Origin: Algoriphagus locisalis | GTDB taxonomy: Bacteria; Bacteroidota; Bacteroidia; Cytophagales; Cyclobacteriaceae | Assembly (NCBI RefSeq): GCF_900116615.1 | Contig: NZ_FPBF01000006.1 | Span: forward strand, 1 to 64,000 | Direction of reading: 5' to 3' | Length of the DNA: 64,000 nucleotides | Shown: positions 7,959 to 17,027 of the stretch, piece after piece | Layout of the letters: each line of letters starts with the position of its first letter | How positions within the stretch are numbered: the first letter of the stretch is position 1 | The notes under the pieces: model-generated | The model's input: the letters and a program-made list of their open reading frames with translations, nothing else | What the model was told of the DNA's origin: nothing | Database searches by the model: none | Program-made: the position numbers and the translations under genes

Positions 7959-8900
7959 CTACTTTTTCGAAAACTCAAACAGCTTTCGCTTCTCTTCTTT
8001 ATTCAGAGCTTCGTAGCCACGATCAGCAATTTTGTCCAAGATTTTATCGATTTCCTCTTGAGTAGCTTCGTCTGAGCTAACTTGTGTAGGTGTGGATTTT
8101 GTCGCCTTTTTAAAAGAAGAAAATCCTCCACCGCTGGAGGTTTTGGCTTTGCTGCGATAGGAGACTTTCACCTTGCTTTTTCTTCCGGAAAAAAGGTTTT
8201 CAAAGAATATCCCCACTTTCTGTACCGGAACACCCCAATCTATTCCTCTACGAAGCTGCACAATGTATAAGTAGCCAAGAAGTGCCCCACCCATGTGAGC
8301 AATATTTCCTCCTGCATTAGGCCCGATTGTTTGTGCAAATGAATAAATTACGTAAAATGCTGCTATGTAAACAATCTTTATTGGGCCAAGAAGAATTAAA
8401 TGAAATGTCGTATTTGGACTAAGCGTTGCTGCTCCAACTACAATTGCTAAAACGCCAGCACTTGCCCCTAACATCAATGACCCATCTACAGAACTACTGA
8501 AATACGGAGAAAGATTATAAATTAATAAATAGAAAATCGCTCCAGATAGTCCACCTAAAATGTACAAATTTGTCAGTTTTCTGCTACCTAAAAATTCGTG
8601 GATTAATTGTCCAAACCAAAAGAGAAACAATAAATTCCCTAGAATATGCCAAAAATCGACATGCAAAAACATATAAGTGAATATAGTCCAAGGTTGGGTC
8701 GCTAGCCTAGAAATAGAAGCAGGCATCATCATATAATCTAATAGCGATTCATATGATGGTTTCATTCCTCCGATAGTCATAAACACCCGGAAAACCAGCA
8801 CTACAAAAAACACAAGTATATTGATCGCAATCAGCTTGAAAAGGCTGTTGTCGCTGTGCTTAAACGCATTCCGAAGATTATCCCAAAAGTTACCGTACAT
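7959..8900 (-). CDS. Rhomboid family intramembrane serine protease with C-terminal tail
   Basis: 313 residues. Six membrane segments are predicted by eye, with catalytic Ser in GASAG (S147) and His in AHMGG (H202). The HVDFWHILGN motif (residues 80-89) is the rhomboid HxxxHxxxN. The second glycine of GASG is Ala here, which does not remove the dyad. A soluble tail (about 235-313) contains a Ser/Gly/Lys linker and a final helix pair (EIDKILDKIADRGYEAL), a C-terminal module common in Bacteroidota rhomboids. Rhomboids cleave membrane-anchored substrates within the bilayer. It is the last gene of the mutL operon, two bases after the preceding rhomboid. Confidence 0.93.
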   Translation of the reverse strand: MYGNFWDNLRNAFKHSDNSLFKLIAINILVFFVVLVFRVFMTIGGMKPSYESLLDYMMMPASISRLATQPWTIFTYMFLHVDFWHILGNLLFLFWFGQLIHEFLGSRKLTNLYILGGLSGAIFYLLIYNLSPYFSSSVDGSLMLGASAGVLAIVVGAATLSPNTTFHLILLGPIKIVYIAAFYVIYSFAQTIGPNAGGNIAHMGGALLGYLYIVQLRRGIDWGVPVQKVGIFFENLFSGRKSKVKVSYRSKAKTSSGGGFSSFKKATKSTPTQVSSDEATQEEIDKILDKIADRGYEALNKEEKRKLFEFSKK

Positions 8901-8902
8901 AA

Positions 8903-9694
8903 TTAATAAAAGCTGTTTCTGTCTTTTTTCCAGAAGTAAACCAAGACTCCGCCAATCACCAATCCGCTGAGGTGGGCAAAGTGCGCTACGTTGTCAAGCG
9001 GATTATTCACCAATACGTTATAAATGGTGTAAAGGCTGTAGAAAAGCACCATATATTTTGCTTTGATCGGAATCGGCGGGAAGAGTAAAAATAGCTGTGT
9101 ATTGGGGAAAAGCATCGCAAAAGCAATCAAAACCCCGAATAAAGCACCTGAGGCGCCAACCATAGGAATATTTGCCTGAGCCTCTACAATAGCATCCAAC
9201 GTCTGATTAGCCTGACTGATTTTGTTTGGGTCGTCGGGATTACGGCTGTAGTCATCGATAAAATCAAATACAGATCTTTTGAAAAACCCTCTGTTTTCCA
9301 ATACAAGTTTGTTGAAGGAATCCGGATCAGGATTGTTTTGGAACATCGTCACTTTTTCCTCCAAATTATTCATCCTATAGGCAGAATATCCTGAGTAAAG
9401 AACCCCTGAACCTACACCACAGACCATCCACAAAATCAACAACTTCTTTGGCCCCAAAAACTGCTCTAGCAAGGGTCCGAAAATCAGCAATCCGAACATA
9501 TTACCGAACAAATGCCAAAAATCCGCATGCATAAACATGTATGTCAGAAACTGAAATGGCTGGAAATATGGACTATGAATATAATATAGCGCAAACCAAT
9601 CATTTAGCTGAGGAAAGATAAACCGTGACACGATAAGCAGCACCACGTTGATAAGAAGTAGGTTTTTAACTACCGGTGTAATATTTCTAAACAT
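8903..9694 (-). CDS. Rhomboid family intramembrane serine protease
   Basis: 263 residues. Catalytic Ser182 lies in VGASGALFG and His241 in AHLSGLVIGG. The motif HADFWHLFGN (about 56-65) corresponds to HxxxHxxxN. A ~70-residue polar insertion (about 105-175, rich in Asn/Asp/Lys) sits in a loop before the catalytic serine and is longer than in GlpG. The start codon is one base past the mutL stop, so translation is probably coupled. Paralogous to the downstream rhomboid but clearly diverged. Substrates cannot be predicted. Confidence 0.94.
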   Translation of the reverse strand: MFRNITPVVKNLLLINVVLLIVSRFIFPQLNDWFALYYIHSPYFQPFQFLTYMFMHADFWHLFGNMFGLLIFGPLLEQFLGPKKLLILWMVCGVGSGVLYSGYSAYRMNNLEEKVTMFQNNPDPDSFNKLVLENRGFFKRSVFDFIDDYSRNPDDPNKISQANQTLDAIVEAQANIPMVGASGALFGVLIAFAMLFPNTQLFLLFPPIPIKAKYMVLFYSLYTIYNVLVNNPLDNVAHFAHLSGLVIGGVLVYFWKKDRNSFY

Positions 9695-9695
9695 G

Positions 9696-11543
9696 CTATT
9701 TGCCGAAGAAGGAATGAATACTGCTTAAATCTAATTTCACGAAGGTTTTGTTCCCTCCCAAACCATAATTTGGGTTTTGACAGGCAAAAAGCTGCCCAAC
9801 TAGGGTTTCCATTTCCTGTGAATTCAGTTTTTGTCCTTTTTTCAAAGACGATTTTCGCGCCAAAGAACGCGCAAGATTTTCTCTAGTATCGAGCGAAAGC
9901 TCACTTTTGAAATGCTTGTATTGCTCCAGAAGCCCTTCGAAAAGCTCCTTTTCATTTTTGACAGGTAAATCAGCCGGCACACCTTGAATCAGCACGGTGT
10001 CTTTTCCAAACTCAGAAACCATAAAGCCCAAACTATGTAATTCAGGCATGATGTCCATCACCAGCGCATAATCAGATGGCCCTAGGTTGATGGTAGGCGG
10101 AAAAAGGCATTGCTGCGACGTGCCCTGAGCAAGTTTCAGCTGGCGCAAATAGCGCTCGTACAAAATCCGCTCGTGAGCAGTCTGCTGATCGATAATCAAA
10201 AATCCTGATGACATCTGTGCGACTACATAGCTCAGTTCTACTTGGAAAGTCGTACCGGTTGATTCTGTCTCAGTAGGCCTAGGGATAAATTCTGTCGCTT
10301 CATCTGGCTTGGCCTTACTTTCAAAAGTTAAAACCTCTGTCTCCTCTGATGGTGTTGATCTATCGATAGCTCTAGTTTCTTGTTGAGATCCTTCAAACAG
10401 TCTTTCCCAGCCAGAAGTACTAGCCTGCTTGAATTCTGGCGTATTGAATGACTTATAGCTGTATTCCCGATCCACCTGCACTTTTTTCTCAGGATCCTTG
10501 TCCCATTTTTCATTGAAATTCACATCCAAACTGAAGTCTAGAGAAGGAACCACATGATGTGCTCCCAAAGCCTGCTTTACAGCGGATCGAATCACCGCAT
10601 AGATCGTTCGCTCGTCATCAAATTTGATTTCCGTCTTAGTCGGATGGACGTTGATATCGATATGTGAGGGATCTATTTCCAGAAAAAGCACATAGAAGGG
10701 ATGTTGATCCGGCTGCAACAAACCTTCGAAAGCGGAGCTAACCGCATGATTCAGGTAACTACTTTTGATAAAGCGGTTGTTCACAAAGAAAAACTGCTCA
10801 CCACGGGTTTTCTTGGCATTTTCTGGTTTGCCTATGTAGCCTTTCACATTTACATGGGGAGTCAGCTCCTCACAGGGAACGAGTTGACCTTGGTAGTTTT
10901 TGCCAAAAAGACCAACAATCCTGTGACTAAGTTTGCCCGGGGTAAGACTGTAAACTTCCAGATCCTGCTGAAAAAGTGAGAAGCCAATCTCATTGTAAGA
11001 AAGGGCCACGCGCTGAAATTCATCCACAATGTGGCGCATTTCTACAGGATTTGATTTTAAAAAATTCCTACGTGCTGGTACATTATAAAACAGGTTTTTC
11101 ATGGACACTGAGGTTCCCACATTGCCTGCAAAGGGCTCCTGCTTTTTCACTTCAGAGCCTTCGATCTGTATGAGAGTTCCGAGTTCTGATTCGGCTTGCC
11201 GGGTTTTCAATTCCACCTGAGCTACGGCTGCTATGGAGGCTAAAGCTTCTCCTCGAAAGCCAAAAGTACGGATAGAAAAAAGATCGTTAGAACTCCTAAT
11301 TTTGGATGTGGCATGACGCTCAAAGCTCATACGGGCATCTGTAGCGGACATTCCTTTGCCGTTGTCAATGACTTGAATGAGCTGTTTTCCGGATTCTTTT
11401 ACAACCACCTGCACTTGAGTGGCTCCAGCATCTACCGCATTTTCCAGAAGTTCTTTGAGTGCAGACGCCGGTCTTTGAACTACTTCTCCAGCAGCGATTT
11501 GATTGGCTATCGCATCGGGAAGGAGTTGGATGATATCACTCAT
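9696..11543 (-). CDS. mutL: DNA mismatch repair protein MutL
   Basis: 615 residues. The N-terminal GHKL ATPase is complete (ELLENAVDAGAT, DNGKGM, TFGFRGEALASI), followed by the transducer domain, a variable Ser/Thr/Glu-rich linker (about 340-425) and the dimerisation domain. MutL links MutS mismatch recognition to strand removal. The usual endonuclease motif DQHAxxExxxxE reads DQQTAHERILYE here, and the region matching CPHGRP reads CQNPNYGLGG, so nicking activity is uncertain. The gene overlaps the upstream membrane-protein gene by 8 bases and is followed after one base by a rhomboid gene. The window's right edge carries mutS. Confidence 0.97.
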   Translation of the reverse strand: MSDIIQLLPDAIANQIAAGEVVQRPASALKELLENAVDAGATQVQVVVKESGKQLIQVIDNGKGMSATDARMSFERHATSKIRSSNDLFSIRTFGFRGEALASIAAVAQVELKTRQAESELGTLIQIEGSEVKKQEPFAGNVGTSVSMKNLFYNVPARRNFLKSNPVEMRHIVDEFQRVALSYNEIGFSLFQQDLEVYSLTPGKLSHRIVGLFGKNYQGQLVPCEELTPHVNVKGYIGKPENAKKTRGEQFFFVNNRFIKSSYLNHAVSSAFEGLLQPDQHPFYVLFLEIDPSHIDINVHPTKTEIKFDDERTIYAVIRSAVKQALGAHHVVPSLDFSLDVNFNEKWDKDPEKKVQVDREYSYKSFNTPEFKQASTSGWERLFEGSQQETRAIDRSTPSEETEVLTFESKAKPDEATEFIPRPTETESTGTTFQVELSYVVAQMSSGFLIIDQQTAHERILYERYLRQLKLAQGTSQQCLFPPTINLGPSDYALVMDIMPELHSLGFMVSEFGKDTVLIQGVPADLPVKNEKELFEGLLEQYKHFKSELSLDTRENLARSLARKSSLKKGQKLNSQEMETLVGQLFACQNPNYGLGGNKTFVKLDLSSIHSFFGK

Positions 11544-11949
11544 ATTTTTTCTTGGGTTTTAGCCTGAAGAAAAAATAGATGGCAGCAACTAGAGCCACAG
11601 CATAGGCCATGTATTCAAATATTACAGGCCCCAGATAAACGTAGCCGAAAATAGAACCCAATAGTAAAAGAAAAATGAAAGTCCGTATCATCGCTGTAGA
11701 AGCAAACATATTCACTCCGTCTCTTTCTTTTATTCCCTTATGCTGTGCAAAGGAGCCACGGATTCCTGCTCCATACGAACCGATTTCACGTGAAGTCACA
11801 TCATTCTGATCCAAAAGTCCCTGCGCTTCTAACTCTTTCTTTATTTGAGAGGTTCTTTGCTCGATTTCCTCACGCACCGGATCATAATACCTAGGTTTGA
11901 TATCAAATCTCATTGGAGCGGCAGTTCGAAATACAGAAGGGAATTTCAT
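11536..11949 (-). CDS. Conserved membrane protein upstream of mutL
   Basis: 137 residues. The first ~90 are soluble and charged (FDIKPRYYDPVREEIEQRTSQIKKELEAQG). Two hydrophobic segments follow (about 89-107 and 112-128), ending in a basic tail KPKKKYE. No catalytic motif is visible and the function is unknown. It overlaps mutL by 8 bases and starts the four-gene operon, suggesting translational coupling. The tail should face the cytoplasm by the positive-inside rule. Likely a Bacteroidota-specific family, recognised here only by context. Confidence 0.7.
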   Translation of the reverse strand: MKFPSVFRTAAPMRFDIKPRYYDPVREEIEQRTSQIKKELEAQGLLDQNDVTSREIGSYGAGIRGSFAQHKGIKERDGVNMFASTAMIRTFIFLLLLGSIFGYVYLGPVIFEYMAYAVALVAAIYFFFRLKPKKKYE

Positions 11950-12348
11950 ACAATTACAATTTATTTTTCTACGGTCATATGCCCGCTTGGTTTATGCCCA
12001 TCAGACGGAAAACCTTACAAAGCTTATATTCTTCCAAATTTGTGAAGACTTCCAAAAGCTCCATTTCAAGACTAATTAAATATAAATTCATCTCTCACGT
12101 TAAGTAAAAGCACCAAGAGGGAATAAGTTCCAGCTCAATCAACCAGACATCAAATTTATGCCCTTTTTAACCCTTATTACGATCCGATGTTGCCTTATCT
12201 TTAGTAACTTCAATAATCAAGTGAATTCATCCAGCTTCGGGTGCTGACTTGGAAAACGGTAAGCGAATTAAAAACTCAAATTCGCTTTGAGAATTGATCT
12301 TCCGTACAAATTTATTTTAAAAGTTAAGGATTAAAAATTTACCCTGGA
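11950..12348. other. Gene-free stretch of about 400 bases between divergent genes
   Basis: This gap separates the leftward mutL operon from the rightward NagZ fusion gene, so promoters for both should lie here. No perfect TAnnTTTG is seen; TATCTTTA near 12197 is a near match on the plus strand. The only clear structures are the overlapping hairpins at 12261-12291. Short frames here show no coding character. Confidence 0.6.
12261..12291 (+). promoter_or_regulatory. Two mutually exclusive hairpins in the leader of the NagZ fusion gene
   Basis: AAGCGAATT (12261-12269) pairs perfectly with AATTCGCTT (12279-12287). The same downstream bases overlap a second hairpin, CTCAAA (12275-12280) with TTTGAG (12286-12291). 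No U-tract follows. The geometry allows a two-state leader about 60 bases before the start codon; a regulatory role is speculative. Confidence 0.35.
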
Positions 12349-15312
12349 ATGAGCAGTAAGCTGTGGAGAGTTTTAGCAATTGGTTTTATTGGACTTACTT
12401 TTTCCTCTGGAAAACTCGACGAATCCCTTTTAGTAGAGGATCCATTAATTTCACCTGACCCTATTTCTCAACTTAATTGGGTAGATTCTGTATTTAATAG
12501 CCTGACCTTTGAAGAGCGTTTGGGACAGCTTTTTATGGTGGCTGCCTATTCAAATAAAGACCAGGCTCACGTAAATGAAATAAGTGAACTCATAAAATCT
12601 GAGAATCTAGGCGGACTCATATTTTTTCAAGGAGGCCCAGATAGACAAGCCCGTCTTACAAATTACTACCAGGCACAATCCAAAACACCACTTTTCATTG
12701 CCATGGATGCCGAATGGGGCATAAGCATGCGGCTGGATTCTGTGCCTGATTTTCCGAAGGCAATGACTTTGGGAGCGGTTCAGAATGAAGAGTTGATATA
12801 TGACATGGGTAAGGAAATGGCGCGGCAGTTCAAGGAGTTGGGCATGCACATCAATTTTGCTCCGGTGGTGGACGTGAATTCCAACCCGGATAATCCCGTA
12901 ATCGGATATCGTGCGTTTGGTGGAGAAAAAGAAGTGGTGGCTCAACACGCTTTAGCTTACATGAAAGGCCTTCAGGAAAATGGCGTGATAGCCAATGCTA
13001 AGCATTTCCCAGGGCATGGAGATACGGAGGCGGATAGTCATTATTCTTTGCCGGTAATCAAGAACCCAGAGCATCAGATTTGGGATGTGGACTTATATCC
13101 TTATCAGAAGCTATTCAAAGAAAACCTAATGTCCGTGATGGTAGCGCACTTGAACGTACCAAGCCTAGATGATACAGGAAATATGGCCACTAGCTTATCC
13201 AAAAAAGTCGTTACAGACCTGCTTCAAAATCGGATGAATTTTCAGGGTTTGATTTTCACCGATGCCCTCAATATGAAAGGTGTGGCGGTAGCAAATACTC
13301 CTGGAGAAGTAGATTTGAAAGCATTGTTGGCAGGAAATGATGTATTGCTTTATTCTCAGGATGTACCGAAAGCTAAAATACTAATCAAGGAAGCGGTAGC
13401 TGATGGGAAAATTTCGGAAAAAGAAATAGATAGAAGAGTAAAGAAAATATTAAAAGCTAAGTATTGGGCGGGATTAAATAACTACAAACCCATCAAAACC
13501 TATGAGTTAGTCGAGCGATTGGATACACCAGAAACCGAAGCCATCATCGAAAAACTTTATGCAGATGCATTTACGGTTGCTACCAATAAAGACAACCTCA
13601 TTCCATTCAAAAATTTGGATTTACATTCCTTCGCAAGCCTGAGCATTGGGGATAAGGGAGAGGAATTTCAAAAATACCTAAGCAAATACACCAAGTTTGA
13701 GCATTTCAGTATTGAAAAGGCTGCTAACGAGACTACGCACAACAATACCATAAAGAAACTAGAAGATTATGATGTAGTAGTTGTTGGTTTGATGGGAATA
13801 AGTAATAGTCCGAGACGTAACTTTGGTGTAGCTCCAGCAGATGTACAGCTGATCAAGGATTTATCAAAAAGACAAAAGGTAGTGACCGTTCTTTTCGGAA
13901 ATGCTTATGCATCCAAGCAATTGCAGGGCCTTGGAAATGTAGTTTTTGCCTATGAAAACAATAAGGTAACTCAGGAATTAGCTCCCCAGATTTTATTCGG
14001 TGGCAGAGCTGCCAAGGGAATTTTACCTGTGTCGGTAAACGAGCAATTTTCTCATGGAGTAGGAGGGTATTTAGCACCAAGTAGTCGGCTTTCTTATGGT
14101 ACGCCGGAAAGTGTAGGCATGGATAGCAATATTTTGGATAAAATCGATGCTGTCGCGGAAAAAGCAATTCGAATCCAAGCTACACCAGGCGCGAACATAC
14201 TGGTAGTAAAGGATGGAAAAGTGGTCTTTGAGCGATCCTACGGGAAGTTAGAATACAAATCAAGTCCAGCCGTAAATTCTGAAACCTTGTATGATTTGGC
14301 ATCGATTACCAAAGTTTTGGCGACCACGCAGGCGGTAATGTTTCTCGAAAGCCGAGGAGAACTGGACATGAAAAACTCCTTGGAGGATTACCTGCCAGAA
14401 CTGAAAGGCACGAATAAAGGCAAAATGATACTAAGCGATGTGATGGCACATGAAGCAGGCTTGGTAGCATTTATCCCCTATTATGCCCGCACAGTAGAAG
14501 CTGGGCAATGGAGAGGTGATTATTACAAGCCCGCTGCAGCTCCTGGATTTAATCGTCCCGTTTCCAATGATATGTATGGCATGGATGCCCTGCGTGACAG
14601 CATCTGGCATTGGACTATAGACTCTAAGATTACTCCTATCCCCCGTGGAGCAAGCAAGCATAAATATGTGTATTCTGACCTTACGATGTATTTGATGCAG
14701 GCCGTAGTAGAAAGGGTCTTAAATCAACCTTTGGAGTCCTTCTTGGATCAAAATTTCTATGCGCCTTTAGGTTTGAACACCATGACATTCAATCCGGCGA
14801 TGAAGATGTCAATTGATAATATAGCTCCTACGGAAAATGATATTACTTGGAGAAAAAGGCAAGTCAAAGGTTATGTACACGATCAAGGAGCAGCGATGTA
14901 TGGCGGAGTAGCAGGGCATGCTGGTCTTTTTGGAACTGCAAATGACCTAGCTGTGATGATGCAAATGATGCTGAACGGAGGGAACTATGGTGGAGTGAAT
15001 CTAATCCGACCAGAGACTGTGAAAAAATTCACGAAAAATCAATCCAGCCAGAGCCGCCGAGGCTGGGGCTGGGATAAGCCAAATACTGAAATTGGAAGCG
15101 GAGGTTCGGCAGGAGATCTAGCACCGAAATCGACATTTGGCCACACAGGGTTTACCGGAACCTGCGTTTGGGCTGATCCAGAAAACGACTTAATTTATGT
15201 GTTTCTTTCTAATAGGGTTTACCCGGATGCTACGAACACCAAATTGCTAAGAGAAGGAATCAGAACTGATATTCACGATATCATCTATGAGGCAATGGGT
15301 AAAAAGAAGTAG
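12349..15312 (+). CDS. GH3 (NagZ-like) beta-N-acetylhexosaminidase fused to a beta-lactamase-family domain
   Basis: 987 residues. About 45-390 form a glycoside hydrolase family 3 domain with the NagZ hallmark KHFPGHGDTEADSH (218-231), including the Asp/His dyad D229/H231, and the nucleophile D305 in FTDALNMKG. A GH3 C-terminal domain follows (about 400-570). Residues about 600-985 form a serine beta-lactamase/esterase-like domain with SITK (652-655), YSD in place of YxN, and HTGFTG as the KTG-like motif. NagZ removes GlcNAc from muropeptides; the second domain may act on peptide or ester groups of the same material, which is an inference. A weak signal peptide suggests periplasmic location. 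The GTG/ATG choice is clear: the ATG follows an AT-rich leader. Confidence 0.92.
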   Translation: MSSKLWRVLAIGFIGLTFSSGKLDESLLVEDPLISPDPISQLNWVDSVFNSLTFEERLGQLFMVAAYSNKDQAHVNEISELIKSENLGGLIFFQGGPDRQARLTNYYQAQSKTPLFIAMDAEWGISMRLDSVPDFPKAMTLGAVQNEELIYDMGKEMARQFKELGMHINFAPVVDVNSNPDNPVIGYRAFGGEKEVVAQHALAYMKGLQENGVIANAKHFPGHGDTEADSHYSLPVIKNPEHQIWDVDLYPYQKLFKENLMSVMVAHLNVPSLDDTGNMATSLSKKVVTDLLQNRMNFQGLIFTDALNMKGVAVANTPGEVDLKALLAGNDVLLYSQDVPKAKILIKEAVADGKISEKEIDRRVKKILKAKYWAGLNNYKPIKTYELVERLDTPETEAIIEKLYADAFTVATNKDNLIPFKNLDLHSFASLSIGDKGEEFQKYLSKYTKFEHFSIEKAANETTHNNTIKKLEDYDVVVVGLMGISNSPRRNFGVAPADVQLIKDLSKRQKVVTVLFGNAYASKQLQGLGNVVFAYENNKVTQELAPQILFGGRAAKGILPVSVNEQFSHGVGGYLAPSSRLSYGTPESVGMDSNILDKIDAVAEKAIRIQATPGANILVVKDGKVVFERSYGKLEYKSSPAVNSETLYDLASITKVLATTQAVMFLESRGELDMKNSLEDYLPELKGTNKGKMILSDVMAHEAGLVAFIPYYARTVEAGQWRGDYYKPAAAPGFNRPVSNDMYGMDALRDSIWHWTIDSKITPIPRGASKHKYVYSDLTMYLMQAVVERVLNQPLESFLDQNFYAPLGLNTMTFNPAMKMSIDNIAPTENDITWRKRQVKGYVHDQGAAMYGGVAGHAGLFGTANDLAVMMQMMLNGGNYGGVNLIRPETVKKFTKNQSSQSRRGWGWDKPNTEIGSGGSAGDLAPKSTFGHTGFTGTCVWADPENDLIYVFLSNRVYPDATNTKLLREGIRTDIHDIIYEAMGKKK

Positions 15313-15318
15313 CGTAGA

Positions 15319-16269
15319 TTAAAAAGGCAATTTCCCCAAGTCAACATTTCCCCCGGAAAGAATAACTCCGACTTTCTTTCCTCTGAATCTATCCTGATTT
15401 GCTAGTAATGCTGCCAGAGGAACTGCGCAGGAAGGCTCGATCACGATTTTCATCCGCTCATAGATCAAGCGCATTGCTGCTATGATTTGAGGATCGGTGG
15501 CAAGCAGAATGTCAGAAACGTAGGCTTTGATCAATTCGAAATTCAATACTCCCAAGGAAGTCAATAATCCATCAGCAATGGTATTTGGGCCTGACTGGAG
15601 AATGATTTTTCCTGCATGAAAAGACTGAAATGCATCATCTGCACCCGTCGGCTCAGCGGCGATAACTTCTAGATTTGAATTTAGATAATGTGCTGTCAAA
15701 GCCGTGCCCCCAAGCAATCCGCCACCGCCCACCGGAGCCATGATGATATCCAAATTGTCTTGATCTTCAATGAGCTCCAAGGCACAGGTTGCCTGCCCTT
15801 CGATCACATCCATAAAGTCGTATGGAGGGATAAAGGTGGCGCCGGTTTTTTCAACTACACTTTCCAAAGTTGTTTCTCTTGCCTTGAGGTTTGGCTCGCA
15901 TTCTATGATTTTTCCACCATAGCCTTTCACTGCTTTCTTTTTGATCTCCGGCGCATTGGAAGGCATGACGATGTAGGCAGGAATACCCGCCACACTTGCC
16001 GCTCTGGCCAATGCTGCAGCGTGATTTCCACTGCTATGCGTAGCCACGCCTTTTGCCTTGTCGGCTTCGGAGAGTTTCATGACTGCATTTGCAGCTCCTC
16101 GGGCTTTAAAAGCCCCAACTTTCTGGAAGTTTTCGCATTTGAAAAAAATCTCACACCCTGCAATTTCATTGATCGCCGAAGAAGTTAAAATAGGTGTGCG
16201 ATGAATAAAGGGCTGAATACGTTCGTGAGCAGTTTGAATATCTTCAAGGGTGGGAAAAGCTGTGTTCAT
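15319..16269 (-). CDS. PLP-dependent threonine/serine ammonia-lyase or serine racemase
   Basis: 316 residues of fold-type II PLP enzyme. The cofactor lysine lies in KVGAFKARGA (about residue 53), the phosphate-binding loop is VGGGGLLGG (about 180-188), and SSGNHAAALARAA is the substrate loop. The length matches catabolic threonine dehydratase or serine racemase and excludes the biosynthetic IlvA, which carries a regulatory ACT domain. The reaction is deamination of Thr/Ser to 2-oxobutyrate/pyruvate, or Ser racemisation; sequence alone does not separate them. It converges on the NagZ fusion gene with a 6-base gap. Confidence 0.9.
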   Translation of the reverse strand: MNTAFPTLEDIQTAHERIQPFIHRTPILTSSAINEIAGCEIFFKCENFQKVGAFKARGAANAVMKLSEADKAKGVATHSSGNHAAALARAASVAGIPAYIVMPSNAPEIKKKAVKGYGGKIIECEPNLKARETTLESVVEKTGATFIPPYDFMDVIEGQATCALELIEDQDNLDIIMAPVGGGGLLGGTALTAHYLNSNLEVIAAEPTGADDAFQSFHAGKIILQSGPNTIADGLLTSLGVLNFELIKAYVSDILLATDPQIIAAMRLIYERMKIVIEPSCAVPLAALLANQDRFRGKKVGVILSGGNVDLGKLPF

Positions 16270-16337
16270 GTGCTGAAATTAATGAGAAAAAGAGAAAAGA
16301 GATTTAGAGTTTGGAGAAATAGTTAATCCAGATTGAG

Positions 16338-17027
16338 ATGATTATCTATCTTCACAGCATGAATTGGAATGCGCTGGACTTTTTCCCAGTCATGGGAGAA
16401 AAGCTGACTTTAGAAAATGCGGTTAAATTGGATTTTAGTCCGTCGAATCCAGATTTGGATAGCTTGGACTTATCAAATACTCCTGCATTTGATGACTATG
16501 TAACTCAGCAAATCAAGAACTCATCAAGTATCTACGGAATAGGTGGTTATCTGGAACACCGAGCTATTTATCGTAGAAGTACTGTTTTCGCTACTTCGGA
16601 AACTGATTTCCGAAATATCCATCTTGGTGTAGATATATGGACAGATGCCGGAGTAGCAATCTATTCGCCTTTGGAAGGAAAAATCCACAGTTTGCAGAAT
16701 AATGCAGGCTTCGGAAACTACGGAGCTACCATCATTTTGGAGCATGACATTTTTGGGAAAAAGCTTTATTCGCTTTATGGGCATCTTTTTCTATCGGATC
16801 TCGATGGAAAAGAAATTGGACAAAAAATAAATGCAGGGGAAATCATCGCTCATGTAGGCTCTTTTCCAGAAAATGGTGACTGGCCTCCACACCTTCATTT
16901 TCAGCTGATGTGGGATTTGATGGGAAACGTGGGTGATTTTCCTGGGGTTTGTTCCAAACGTGATGTTGAGAAATACCAATTGATTTGTCCAGATCCAAAT
17001 TTGATTATGCGAAGCGAAGTTCTCTAA
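16338..17027 (+). CDS. M23 family metallopeptidase (LytM-like)
   Basis: 229 residues. The zinc-site motifs are HLGVDIW (HxxxD) and HLHFQL (HxH), with GHL in between, as in LytM/lysostaphin-type peptidoglycan endopeptidases. No signal peptide or membrane segment is evident at the N-terminus (MIIYLHSMNWNALDFF), unusual for a cell-wall enzyme; an internal ATG at residue 8 does not supply one. Family members cut glycyl or D-Ala-mDAP cross-bridges, and some act on other substrates. It converges on coaX and overlaps its end by four bases. Confidence 0.85.
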   Translation: MIIYLHSMNWNALDFFPVMGEKLTLENAVKLDFSPSNPDLDSLDLSNTPAFDDYVTQQIKNSSSIYGIGGYLEHRAIYRRSTVFATSETDFRNIHLGVDIWTDAGVAIYSPLEGKIHSLQNNAGFGNYGATIILEHDIFGKKLYSLYGHLFLSDLDGKEIGQKINAGEIIAHVGSFPENGDWPPHLHFQLMWDLMGNVGDFPGVCSKRDVEKYQLICPDPNLIMRSEVL

